In this document: positions 8,513 to 16,690 of the stretch, piece by piece
Layout: each line of letters starts with the position of its first letter
How positions within the stretch are numbered: the stretch's first letter is position 1
From: Candidatus Roseilinea sp.
GTDB taxonomy: Bacteria; Chloroflexota; Anaerolineae; J036; Brachytrichaceae
Direction of reading: 5' to 3'
DNA: 64,000 nt
Assembly: GCA_025998955.1 (NCBI GenBank)
Contig: AP024676.1
Span: 2,294,001 to 2,358,000 of the forward strand
Program-made: the position numbers and the translations under genes
The notes under the pieces: generated by a model
The model's database searches: none
What the model saw: only the letters and a program-made list of their open reading frames with translations
What the model was told of the DNA's origin: nothing

Positions 8513-8608
8513 GGGGGCAGATGTATTCGCTAGGGGGCGCGCTGCTCCATTCACGGCATACATAGGCGCAAAACGGAGTCCGCGCCCTACCGTGCAAATT
8601 TTGCCCCT
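8513..8608. repeat. Large imperfect inverted repeat, intergenic structured element
   Basis: The left arm (gggggca at 8513-8519, then tagggggcgcg at 8531-8541 and ctcc at 8545-8548) pairs with the right arm (ggag at 8575-8578, cgcgccctac at 8581-8590, and ttgcccc at 8601-8607). The intervening segments also line up as imperfect complements, giving about 96 bases in one long hairpin. Could be a small MITE-like element or a structured RNA. No coding frame fits. Confidence 0.55.
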
Positions 8609-8675
8609 ATGCACGAATGTACTCCTCACGTCCTACGCGCTATAGTGCATACCACATCCATCACGAGAGAGACCC

Positions 8676-9431
8676 ATGATTCACAGACCCGAAGGCAACT
8701 TCTCCTACCTCGAAGGCAGCGGCACCTACTGCCGTGGCGTGATCGCCGATCCGGGATTCACGCTGATCCATGCTACCTTTCGCCATGTGATCCCCGTGGC
8801 CCAGGCGTTCGAGGCCATTCGACATCACCTGAGTAGCGTCGGACGCCCCATGGCCGCGCTGTGCGGCGCAGAAGTGCGCGTGCCGCAGCCGCTCACGTTC
8901 GAAGGCTTCGGCACGTTCAACAAAACCTACATTGCCCTGCTCGACCAATACGGCCTGCGGCAGGACGGGCGCGCGACGATGACCCGCACCAACGTCGCGC
9001 CGCTCCCGACAGCCATCGCCCCGAGCGAGCCGGGCCTGTTCGCCTTTACCTACACCGCGCCGCGCACGCACCACGACGACCGCAAGGCGTTCATCATCTC
9101 CGGCGTGGGTGAATTGAAGGACGGCCCGCCGGCCCGCGCGTCCATCGTGCGCGTCGGCGAGACCACACCAGATGCCATGCGCGAAAAGGCCGAGTTCGTC
9201 ATGCACGCCATCGCGCAGACGCTGGGTGCGCTGGGCACGACGTGGGACGACGCGACCCAGGTCAATCTCTATACCGCGTATGTCGAAGGGGGATACCTCG
9301 ACGATGCGGTGTTCGCGCGCATCGGCTCGGCAGCCCGCTACGGCGTGCACTGGATATACAGCAAGCCACCCATCCAAGAGATCGAGTTCGAGCTGGACGC
9401 GCGCGGGACCAGCGCGGAACTGTTCCTGTAA
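8676..9431 (+). CDS. RidA-like (YjgF/YER057c/UK114) family protein
   Basis: 251 residues, longer than classical RidA (about 130). The C-terminal half resembles the family fold (AFIISGVGELKDG, RVGETTPDAMREKAEFVMHAI, then LGTTWDDATQVNLYT), with the conserved region where RidA proteins form trimer-interface active sites. The N-terminal half (ATFRHVIPVAQAFEAI, GAEVRVPQPLTFEGF) could be a diverged tandem copy. Family members hydrolyse reactive enamines/imines; related long forms include muconate-type deaminases. The actual substrate is unknown. A tatagt box at 8641-8646 and a gagaga Shine-Dalgarno-like stretch before the ATG suggest its own promoter. Confidence 0.65.
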   Translation: MIHRPEGNFSYLEGSGTYCRGVIADPGFTLIHATFRHVIPVAQAFEAIRHHLSSVGRPMAALCGAEVRVPQPLTFEGFGTFNKTYIALLDQYGLRQDGRATMTRTNVAPLPTAIAPSEPGLFAFTYTAPRTHHDDRKAFIISGVGELKDGPPARASIVRVGETTPDAMREKAEFVMHAIAQTLGALGTTWDDATQVNLYTAYVEGGYLDDAVFARIGSAARYGVHWIYSKPPIQEIEFELDARGTSAELFL

Positions 9432-9444
9432 GGCGCGTTAGCCG

Positions 9445-9473
9445 TTGAACATCTCCCCAGACCGAGTTAAACT
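9445..9473 (+). promoter_or_regulatory. Promoter of the signalling run, leaderless arrangement
   Basis: ttgaac (9445-9450), a 17-base spacer, then taaact (9468-9473), only 6 bases before the GTG at 9480. Good match to a housekeeping -35/-10 pair; transcription would begin at or next to the start codon. Confidence 0.65.
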
Positions 9474-9479
9474 CGGCGT

Positions 9480-10175
9480 GTGCTCAGCCGACAAACACTC
9501 GATCAATTTCGCATACGACTGCGCTCTGGCGGGCAGCCGGGCCGGAGCGCGTTCGGCGGCGCGGTTGGTGCTGCCGTTTACCCATTGGGCGCGCATACCG
9601 ACGCGCGCAGCGCGTTGAACTCACAGCGCGGGTTGCTGATGGCCATTGCCGCGAGCAGTGAGTCGTCGCCGGACGGCCGGCACCTAATGGAGCAGATCAT
9701 CAAGGCCTACGAGGAAGTCCCACCCGACGTAGATCGCCTCATCGCCCTGCGCGCGACGCTCGACAAAGCCGGCCGAGCACTCAAGGGTCCGTCGAAAGGC
9801 GCCGAAGAGCAGGTTCGCGTGCCGATAGTGATCGCTACCGTCGTTGGCGACCAGTGGTATGGCATTGGCGCCGGCGCGATTCGCTGCTATTGCATCCAGG
9901 CCAACGGCCGCATTGACGCCATTCGCATGGAGCCGACGGCCCAGCGCAAACTGGCGTCGGAAGACAGCCTGTTGCTCTGCACGGCGTCGGTGAGCGAGAA
10001 ACTGGAGGAATACGACATTGCGCTGACCGTGTATTCGCGCAACCCGCAAGGCGCGGTCCAGCGCCTGCTGACGATGGCGAAAGAGAAAGGCGCACAAGGC
10101 GCGTTGGCGGCGATCGTCTTCGGCCCACAGCGCTCGTTCGTGACGAGCATCTTTGGCAGGTCGTTCAACAAATGA
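9480..10175 (+). CDS. Catalytically dead PP2C-like protein (pseudophosphatase)
   Basis: 231 residues from GTG. The order of elements follows a PP2C phosphatase: RSALNSQRGLLMAIAASSES (where PP2C has E-D and ADGMGG), VVGDQWYGIGAGAIRCYCI (PP2C: YLGNVGDSRIYL), DSLLLCTASVSEKL (PP2C: DWLMVCSDGLWE). In each case the metal-binding Asp/Gly is replaced (GDS becomes GAI, SDG becomes TAS), so hydrolysis is not expected. It heads the signalling run and overlaps the next gene by ATGA. Likely a binding or scaffold protein. The comparison was made by eye against the active PP2C two genes downstream. Confidence 0.55.
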   Translation: MLSRQTLDQFRIRLRSGGQPGRSAFGGAVGAAVYPLGAHTDARSALNSQRGLLMAIAASSESSPDGRHLMEQIIKAYEEVPPDVDRLIALRATLDKAGRALKGPSKGAEEQVRVPIVIATVVGDQWYGIGAGAIRCYCIQANGRIDAIRMEPTAQRKLASEDSLLLCTASVSEKLEEYDIALTVYSRNPQGAVQRLLTMAKEKGAQGALAAIVFGPQRSFVTSIFGRSFNK

Positions 10176-10579
10176 TTGCGCTATCCTCGTTGCACGACAT
10201 CGTCGCTGCCTGTGCCAACGCGGCGCCCTTGGGGATCGGCGGCCTGGCCGGCCTGCTGGGCTTGTTCTCCCGCCGTCGCTCGCCCAGGGCACCTGCGGCC
10301 TACTTGTTGATCGGCGGCAAACGCTTCCCGTTGAACGAACCGATTCGCCTGGGCCGCACGTCATGGTATCGCATCACCGGCAAGTCGGTGGCCGACCTGG
10401 CCGAAGATCATGCCGAGATCTTCCGCGCGCCAGATGGCATGTGGGAGGCGCGCCTGCTCGAAGGCGAGCACATGTTCGTGGATGGCCGGCGTTCGCGCCA
10501 CAATCGCCTGCGCTCCGGCGCGACCATCTCGCTAGGTAAATCACAGCAGGTTGTCTTTCAATTCGTGTTGCAAAATTAG
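10172..10579 (+). CDS. Small FHA-like protein with an N-terminal membrane segment
   Basis: 135 residues. A hydrophobic stretch near residues 15-32 (AAPLGIGGLAGLLGLF) followed by RRR suggests a membrane anchor with the rest in the cytoplasm. The remainder resembles an FHA beta-sandwich: FPLNEPIRLGRTSW, DLAEDHAEIFR (degenerate S-x-x-H), RLRSGATISLG. The N-G turn that usually ends the phosphopeptide site is not clear, so binding may be altered. Start codon overlaps the stop of the pseudophosphatase. Confidence 0.6.
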   Translation: MIALSSLHDIVAACANAAPLGIGGLAGLLGLFSRRRSPRAPAAYLLIGGKRFPLNEPIRLGRTSWYRITGKSVADLAEDHAEIFRAPDGMWEARLLEGEHMFVDGRRSRHNRLRSGATISLGKSQQVVFQFVLQN

Positions 10580-10596
10580 CGGGTGGTGCGTCCCTG

Positions 10597-12120
10597 ATGA
10601 CCCTTTCGACTTCCACGCTCTCCACGGCTTCCGATCCGCTGCCGATCGGCGAATATGTGACCGATGCGACGCACAACACGTCGTATGTGATCACCGCGTT
10701 CGACGAGGGGTCGCACGCGAACAGCCGGTCGCGCACGTACGAGGCCATCATCGCCGATGGCTCGGCGCGCCTGCTATTACACGAGGGGTTGGCACCACTC
10801 GATCTTGCCGGCGTGATCATCTTGAGTGAACAGCTGGAACAAAAGCCAAGCCCTTACGTGGCGCGCCTGCTGCCCATGTTCGAAATGGGCTGGTTCGACC
10901 GCGTCGTCCGCTACTATGTACCGGAGGTGGTCGCGCCGGACTTAATGAGCGCGGCCTGGCTCAACCAGCAGTCGAAGCGGCAGTGGGAGGCGTGGTTCGA
11001 ACAATTGGTGGAAGGGCTGGACGCACTCCACCGCTGCGGCGTGGCGCTCGGCTTGGCCGACGAGGACGCCGTGCTGCGGCACATCGGCGTGAACGCCGGC
11101 GGTGCGCACTGGCGGAACCTGGGGACACTCGTCCTGCTGGAGGATGACCCGGAGGCAGCCTATGCCGACGTGCGCGCGTTATGCTCGGCGCTCGCGCACA
11201 CCCGGCTGGTCGAAGCGCAGTCGCACGTGCGCTATGCGATGCGCCGGGCAGCCGATCCGCGCGAACGGATCAGCGCGGCGATGTTGCTGGGCGGGCTGCG
11301 ACGCGCCAAGGCCGACGCTGCCCATCACGGCGACGGCTTAGAGGCCGAACTCGGCCATGCGACGAGCACCGGCATGGTGCGCGCCGAGAACGAGGACAAG
11401 GTGTGCGCTATCGAGATCACGCCTGGCCCGTCGGGTGATGGCCAGCCGCGGCGCAAGCCAGTCTTGCTAGCCGTCGCCGACGGCATGGGCGGCGTGGAAG
11501 CCGGCGAAGTCGCCAGCGACCTCGCCATTCGCACGCTGGTAGAGGCTGCGCAGCGGTTGTTCGCCTCTGAAAAGAAACGCTCGCCGGCCGAAATCAACGC
11601 TTGGGTATTGCACACCGTTAAAGACATCAACGATGTGATCGTCGCCGAGGGCAGCCGCCGCGGGAACCAGATGGGCTCTACGCTCGCCTTCGCCCTGGTC
11701 GTGGACGACAAGGCCTATCTGGGCAACGTCGGCGACAGCCGCATCTACCTGTGGCGCTCACAAGAGGACGGTCCGCTCATCCGCCTCTCGAAGGATCACT
11801 CGCTCGTCCAATCGCTGGTAGACGCCGGCGTGCTGCGCGACGAAGACCGCTATGCCCATCCCGAGCGCAGCCTAATCTACCGGTCGCTGGGCGATCCCAA
11901 GACCGGTGTGTCCGACGCGCACGAGCCGGTGCAGTTGCGCCCGGGTGACTGGCTGATGGTCTGCTCGGACGGGTTATGGGAGATGGTGCGCGACGAAGCG
12001 ATGCGAGATGTGTTAATCTTTTCTGCGAACGCGCAAATCGCCTGCGATCGCCTCGTGGATTTGGCCAACGCCAACGGAGGCGAGGATAATATCGCCGTCG
12101 CGATCGGTAGGTTTTTGTGA
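10597..12120 (+). CDS. Pseudokinase-like domain fused to a PP2C Ser/Thr phosphatase
   Basis: 507 residues. From about residue 250 a complete PP2C domain is present: RAENEDK near 264, ADGMGG near 294, GDSRIYLW near 378, CSDGLWEM near 456, GGEDNIAVA at the end; all metal-binding Asp are intact, so it should be an active Mn/Mg-dependent phosphatase. The first 245 residues look like a worn protein-kinase fold: LVEGLDALHRCGVALGLADE sits where the kinase catalytic loop would be, and DVRALCSALAHT resembles helix F, with no HRD or DFG left. Within the run it is the obvious eraser for the two downstream kinases. Confidence 0.82.
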   Translation: MTLSTSTLSTASDPLPIGEYVTDATHNTSYVITAFDEGSHANSRSRTYEAIIADGSARLLLHEGLAPLDLAGVIILSEQLEQKPSPYVARLLPMFEMGWFDRVVRYYVPEVVAPDLMSAAWLNQQSKRQWEAWFEQLVEGLDALHRCGVALGLADEDAVLRHIGVNAGGAHWRNLGTLVLLEDDPEAAYADVRALCSALAHTRLVEAQSHVRYAMRRAADPRERISAAMLLGGLRRAKADAAHHGDGLEAELGHATSTGMVRAENEDKVCAIEITPGPSGDGQPRRKPVLLAVADGMGGVEAGEVASDLAIRTLVEAAQRLFASEKKRSPAEINAWVLHTVKDINDVIVAEGSRRGNQMGSTLAFALVVDDKAYLGNVGDSRIYLWRSQEDGPLIRLSKDHSLVQSLVDAGVLRDEDRYAHPERSLIYRSLGDPKTGVSDAHEPVQLRPGDWLMVCSDGLWEMVRDEAMRDVLIFSANAQIACDRLVDLANANGGEDNIAVAIGRFL

Positions 12121-12134
12121 CAAATGCATTTGGT

Positions 12135-12140
12135 TAGAAT
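12135..12140 (+). promoter_or_regulatory. Candidate -10 box before the VWA-FHA gene
   Basis: tagaat preceded by a T-rich stretch but without a well-spaced -35. It lies in the only large gap (178 bases) within the first part of the run, so an internal promoter with a long leader is possible. Confidence 0.3.
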
Positions 12141-12248
12141 CAACGTTAGAGCGTGCACGAGCCGTCAAGTTAATGTCAGGTTCTCGCACACAACTCGGGT
12201 AGTTTTCTGGGGTCTCAGCACTCGCCTAATCGTTCGAGACGGAGAGGT

Positions 12249-12266
12249 GCGCCGCAGCTGCGGCGC
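12249..12266. promoter_or_regulatory. Perfect 18-base palindrome in the leader of the VWA-FHA gene
   Basis: GCGCCGCAGCTGCGGCGC, perfectly self-complementary, 33 bases before the ATG at 12299. No U-run follows, so it is not a classic terminator; an operator or an RNA stem in the leader are the alternatives. Confidence 0.45.
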
Positions 12267-12298
12267 TAATCCGATTATCTGAGAGGTGGCTGAGGAAG

Positions 12299-14248
12299 AT
12301 GCTCAAGAAGAAGAAAGGAGAAATGATCAAACTGTCCTGGCAGCGCGCCCCCGTTATCGCCGCGCTGGTTTCGCTTATCTTTGGCACCGTCCTGCTGCCG
12401 CACCCGGCTGCCGCGCAAACCGGTGGACCGACGCTCGAGGTGAAGCAGGTGGATAGCACACGCGCGCCGGACTATACGATGACGGCGGCGGTCGTGTGGC
12501 CGGACGGTAGCGCCGCGACCGGGCTAACGGCGCAGAACTTCACGCTTACCAACCTGGCGGATAACAGCCCGATCCCGATCACCAGCGTCGAATCCGACAA
12601 CGCCGGCATCGGCGCGGTGATCGTGGCCGACTTGGCCGGCCTCAACAACACGCGCGACTACAACGTGGTCAACACCGAGAACGTCCGCCGCGTCGCCCAG
12701 CAGTTCATGCAAGCCATCTCGGCAAGCAGCAGCGGCAAAGACTATGTCGGCTTGGTCATCACTACCGGCACGGGCGACAACAAGATCGCCGAACTCGTCT
12801 CCCCGACCAACGATCTGGGCGCGATCACCTCGCGGCTGGAAGCGATTCCGCAGTTGCCGGTGGAGCGCACGTCGGCGCTGTTCGACGGACTCAACCAGGC
12901 GCTCAACCTGTTGACGCGCAACCCCGACGCTGCTACGCGCGAAGCGCTCGACCAGCGCCGCAAGATCATCCTGCTGTTCTCCGACGGCGCCGACAACAAG
13001 TTCAGCGACGAAGGCATCCGCGGCGACATTTTGCGGCGGGCCAACGCAGCCGGTGTCTCGATCTTCGCCGTGCAGGTCAACCAGCGCAGCCCGCGCGAGT
13101 TCACGAACATGAGCGCACTGGCGGCGCAAACGAACGGTGGCTATGTGCTGTTGGATTCGAGCGTGCCGCTGGCGCAGGCCGAAGAGCAACTGCGCGCCAT
13201 GTATAGCCGCGTAGACTCGCAACGATCGCAATACATTTTGCGCTTCAGCAGCATCAAGCCGGCCGGCGAGCACTCGGCGCGGCTGACGGTCAATACCCAA
13301 CTGGGCAGCGACACGGCCGAGGTGCGCTTCGCATCCACGCTCAGGCCGCCCACGGTCAGGCTGCTCGCGCCGCCGGAAGGCGTCACCTTCTTCCAGGAGA
13401 CCGCCGAACCCGCACCGCCGATCACGATCACCGCGCAGGTGGACTTCCCAGACGGCCGGGTGCGCAACGTGAGCGTCGAGTTCTTCGCCAACGGCACATC
13501 CATCGGTCGGGTGGACGCCCCACCCTACGAGTTGGTCTGGCAACCGCCGAAAGAAGATCGCAGCGTCGTGACCAAGACGCTCCCATACGCGTTCCAGGCC
13601 GTCGCCACGGATTCGTATCTTGAGACGACGAGCAACAGCCCATCGGTGCGCACGACGCTGCAGGTGGCTTCCGTGCCGGCCGTGCCCTTCGTGCCCACAG
13701 AAGCGCCATCGTTCGACCAATGGCTGCGCCAGAACACTGCTTTGGCCGCCAGCCTATGCGGCTTGGCGCTCGTCACACTCGGCTTGATCGTGGCGCTGAT
13801 CATTATGAACCGCCGCTACAGCGACCAGTTCGCCGTGCTCCGCGCGAACATGTCGAAGAGCGTACAAAGCGGCATCCGCATGGTCACCCAGCGGCTGGGC
13901 TTGAACCGCCAACCGATCGCCGAACTCAAGGTGGTCTCCGGACCGATGACCGGCACATCGCTGCCGGTCGGATCGGATACCGTGTGGGTCGGCCGCGATC
14001 CCTCGCAGTGCGAGGTCGTGCTGATGAGCGACCCGTATGTGTCGAGCCGCCACTTCCAGATCACGCGTGACCCCGTCACGCAACAGTTCTACATCCTCGA
14101 CGAAGGCACGGCCAACGGCACGCGCGTGAACCGGTTGCCGCTTCCGATCAAGACGCGCACGCCGCTGCCGGAAGACGCCGAGATCGAGGTGGGTATGACG
14201 AAACTGATCTTCCAACAAGGCCGGAGGACACAACGGTTGAACTCGTAG
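12299..14248 (+). CDS. Exported VWA-domain membrane protein with a cytoplasmic FHA domain
   Basis: 649 residues. Signal peptide (APVIAALVSLIFGTVLL to AAAQ at residue 40), external VWA-like domain (about 95-300; ILLFSDGADNKFSDEG), an Ig-like domain (about 355-450), a transmembrane helix near 487-506 (ASLCGLALVTLGLIVALII), and a cytoplasmic FHA domain (about 565-640; VGRDPSQC, SSRHFQI, GTANGTRVN). The VWA MIDAS is degenerate: VADLAGLNNT replaces D-x-S-x-S. FHA key residues G-R, S-x-x-H and N-G are intact, so phospho-Thr binding is expected. Two starts are possible: ATG 12299, or ATG 12323 with aggag just upstream. It could link an external ligand to the kinases. Confidence 0.85.
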   Translation: MLKKKKGEMIKLSWQRAPVIAALVSLIFGTVLLPHPAAAQTGGPTLEVKQVDSTRAPDYTMTAAVVWPDGSAATGLTAQNFTLTNLADNSPIPITSVESDNAGIGAVIVADLAGLNNTRDYNVVNTENVRRVAQQFMQAISASSSGKDYVGLVITTGTGDNKIAELVSPTNDLGAITSRLEAIPQLPVERTSALFDGLNQALNLLTRNPDAATREALDQRRKIILLFSDGADNKFSDEGIRGDILRRANAAGVSIFAVQVNQRSPREFTNMSALAAQTNGGYVLLDSSVPLAQAEEQLRAMYSRVDSQRSQYILRFSSIKPAGEHSARLTVNTQLGSDTAEVRFASTLRPPTVRLLAPPEGVTFFQETAEPAPPITITAQVDFPDGRVRNVSVEFFANGTSIGRVDAPPYELVWQPPKEDRSVVTKTLPYAFQAVATDSYLETTSNSPSVRTTLQVASVPAVPFVPTEAPSFDQWLRQNTALAASLCGLALVTLGLIVALIIMNRRYSDQFAVLRANMSKSVQSGIRMVTQRLGLNRQPIAELKVVSGPMTGTSLPVGSDTVWVGRDPSQCEVVLMSDPYVSSRHFQITRDPVTQQFYILDEGTANGTRVNRLPLPIKTRTPLPEDAEIEVGMTKLIFQQGRRTQRLNS

Positions 14249-14422
14249 ATTCCGCTTGCAACACATGGGCGACGTTGGCAAACGCTTGCAGCCGCGCACC
14301 CGGCATCGCAACATCATTTTGGTGTGCGGCTGAAGGATTGTCCGACGACTAATGTGTTGCCGGACGCAACAGCGAAAGCACAACGTCCAAAGCAGGGGCT
14401 ATCGAGTTCGGGAGAAAGCAAG

Positions 14423-15010
14423 ATGGTTTGCCCGAATTGTGGTGCAGAGCAGCCCGAAGGGGCACACTTCTGCAACCGGTGCGGAACACGATTGTCCGAA
14501 CCGGTGCTCACGGTCGTCAATCTGACCTGCGCTCAGTGCGGACACATCAACCCAGCCGGCAGCAAGTTCTGCGGGGAATGCGGCGCACCGCTCGAGGCAG
14601 TCTCGGCGTCGCCCCGGCCGGTCGCGCCGGTCGCGCCGGCGCGTCCCGCCGTTGAGCCGCCGTCCGAGCCGGTCGTGAGCACCGCGCTGCGGCTGATCAG
14701 CAGCAACGGCACGATCATTCACTTCCCGCCGAACCCGGCGAACACGTGGCTGGTCGGCCGCGAGGATCCCGTCAACAATATTCACCCCGATATTGACTTG
14801 ACACCATACGATCCGGATCGCACGGTGTCGCGGCGACATGCGCGCATCATGCTGACCGCCGGCAACCAGCCGACGATCGTCAGCATCACAGCCACGAACT
14901 GGACAAGGATCAACGGCACGCGCATCGAGACCGGCCAGCCGGTCCTGTTGTGTCCGGGCGACCGCATCGAACTCGGCCGGTGCGTCGTCACCTTCGATAT
15001 GCAAGGCTAA
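14423..15010 (+). CDS. Double zinc-ribbon protein with a C-terminal FHA domain
   Basis: 195 residues from the ATG at 14423, chosen because ggga lies upstream and the protein then opens directly with MVCPNCGAEQ; the frame is open further back. Two C4 zinc ribbons: CPNCG with CNRCG (about 3-22) and CAQCG with CGECG (about 36-56). After a Pro/Ala linker comes an FHA domain (about 90-195) with LVGREDPVNNIHPDIDL, TVSRRHARIM and WTRINGTRI, key residues intact. No membrane segment, so probably a soluble reader for a phosphorylated kinase or for the VWA-FHA protein. Followed after 58 bases by the first kinase. Confidence 0.85.
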   Translation: MVCPNCGAEQPEGAHFCNRCGTRLSEPVLTVVNLTCAQCGHINPAGSKFCGECGAPLEAVSASPRPVAPVAPARPAVEPPSEPVVSTALRLISSNGTIIHFPPNPANTWLVGREDPVNNIHPDIDLTPYDPDRTVSRRHARIMLTAGNQPTIVSITATNWTRINGTRIETGQPVLLCPGDRIELGRCVVTFDMQG

Positions 15011-15068
15011 CCGCGCCCGACACCGGGCAATTCCAACGGAAGGCGGACGCCCACCTTATCCACCCGCC

Positions 15069-16643
15069 ATGCTCATCACCGGCCAGCTCATCAACGGACG
15101 CTACCGCATCGTCGAGAAGATCGCTGAGGGCGGCCAATCCATCGTCTACCTCGCCACGGACGAGCGGGCGTTCGGCCATCGCGTGGTGGTGAAGGAATTC
15201 AAAATCGGGATGGGCACACCGGCGTCGCGCGAGGCGGCGCTGCACCAGTTCGAAGCGTCGGCGCGCATGCTCGCCCAGCTTCACCACCCCGGCATCATTC
15301 AGGTGATCGAGTATGTGCTGAACGGGGATGTGCCGCTGCTGATCACCGAATACGCCGAGGGCGAAACGCTCCAGCACCGCATGCAACTGGAAGCGTTTGG
15401 CTTGCCGGAAGAGCAAGTCCTCGACATTGCCGAACAGTTATGCGACGTGCTGGGCTACTTGCACAGCCAGACGCCGCCGGTCATCTACCGCGACCTGACG
15501 CCGGGCAACATCATCATCTCGCCGAGCGGTCGCATCAAGCTGATTGACTTCGGCATCGCGCGCACCGTCAAAGTTGGCAAGACATCGGACACCGAGCCGC
15601 TGGGGACGACGGGCTACGCCGCACCCGAGCAATACGGCAACCTGCAAACCGGTCCCTACAGCGACATCTACTCGCTCGGCGCGACGCTGCTCTATGCGCT
15701 GACCGGCTACGACCCCAGCCTGACGCCGTTCATGCTGCCGCGCGCCGACCTCATCCACCCCGATCTGAAAGAGGTGAGCCCGGCGCTGGCAGACGCGATC
15801 GAAAAAGCGACCCGCCTGGACATCACCGAGCGCTACCAGTCGGTCGAGGAATTTCGACGTGACCTCCGGCGCGCCCGCCGTCGCTCGCCCGATATCAGCA
15901 TCGGCCGGACGCCCATCCGTGGCGCATATGTCGGCGCGATTGCCGGGCTGGCTTTCGTGATGTTCGTGCTGTGCGGCGGCATCGGCCTGATGCTGGCGAG
16001 TGCGCTCGGCACGCTGCCCGGCGGCTCGACGAACGGTGACGCGCCCGCCGTCGTCCTGCCCGGCAACGCGCAGCCCACTGCGGTGCTCAGCCTGACCGAG
16101 ATGATCACTGCCACAGCAACGGCTGAGAGAGTCGTCGCGCCAACCGACACGTTATCTCCGACGGCGACACCCACATCGCCGCCTTCGCCAACGCCGTCAT
16201 CTACGCCCACCGCGACGCCGACAGAGACGCCTATCCCAACATCAACGCCGACTGAAGCGCCAACGCCTACGCCATCGCCAACGCTTTCACCAACGCCTAC
16301 GGAGACGCCGCTTCCGACACCGACCTGGACGCCCTCGCCAACGGCCGCTTCGACTTCGACCGCAGCTACGACGGCGCTGACGGGGACGATGACGGCCACG
16401 CCCACACGCCGGCCGGTATTCGTTGATACGCCGACGCCGCGACCTACCCCCACGCGCCGGCCGGTGTTCGTTGATACGCCGACGCCGCAACCTACGCCCA
16501 CGCCGACGGCGACCGTCCCATCGCCGGAGCCGCCGCACTCGCAATTGCCCGCACCGCAGCCACCGGTGCAGCCCACCGCGGTACTCAGCAACATCGAAAA
16601 TCGGTGCGTCCCGATCCCCGGCGCTGAGTGCGTCACACCCTGA
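15069..16643 (+). CDS. Transmembrane Ser/Thr protein kinase with Thr-Pro-rich external tail
   Basis: 524 residues. Kinase domain about 12-270: glycine loop EKIAEGGQSIVYLA, ATP-binding Lys 42 (VVVKEF), catalytic YRDLTPGNI with Asp 142, DFG at 160-162, activation segment DTEPLGTTGYAAPEQYG; all catalytic residues present. One transmembrane helix near 285-308, then an external tail with many T-P dipeptides (about 350-510), including two copies of TRRPVFVDTPTP. The tail has no recognisable sensor domain and might span or bind the cell envelope. Close paralogue of the next gene, sharing for example the motif GYDPSLTPF, so the pair arose by tandem duplication. Confidence 0.9.
   Translation: MLITGQLINGRYRIVEKIAEGGQSIVYLATDERAFGHRVVVKEFKIGMGTPASREAALHQFEASARMLAQLHHPGIIQVIEYVLNGDVPLLITEYAEGETLQHRMQLEAFGLPEEQVLDIAEQLCDVLGYLHSQTPPVIYRDLTPGNIIISPSGRIKLIDFGIARTVKVGKTSDTEPLGTTGYAAPEQYGNLQTGPYSDIYSLGATLLYALTGYDPSLTPFMLPRADLIHPDLKEVSPALADAIEKATRLDITERYQSVEEFRRDLRRARRRSPDISIGRTPIRGAYVGAIAGLAFVMFVLCGGIGLMLASALGTLPGGSTNGDAPAVVLPGNAQPTAVLSLTEMITATATAERVVAPTDTLSPTATPTSPPSPTPSSTPTATPTETPIPTSTPTEAPTPTPSPTLSPTPTETPLPTPTWTPSPTAASTSTAATTALTGTMTATPTRRPVFVDTPTPRPTPTRRPVFVDTPTPQPTPTPTATVPSPEPPHSQLPAPQPPVQPTAVLSNIENRCVPIPGAECVTP
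16434..16514 (+). repeat. Tandem duplication inside the first kinase tail
   Basis: Two near-identical copies of a segment of about 40 bases, each encoding RRPVFVDTPTP followed by Pro-Thr residues. Sign of recent expansion of the Thr-Pro stalk by replication slippage. Confidence 0.6.
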
Positions 16644-16690
16644 GGCTCTTCAGCCGTGCCAACTCGTTGTGCGACAATTGTCCGACGTAG

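Noticed and set aside
12524-13720. 398-residue minus-strand frame opposite the VWA-FHA gene
   Set aside because: Arg/His/Val-rich antisense shadow, typical of GC-rich codon bias.
16141-16521. Short direct repeats in the kinase tail as a possible CRISPR array
   Set aside because: Repeats are in-frame Thr-Pro codons with no regular spacers and no cas genes nearby.
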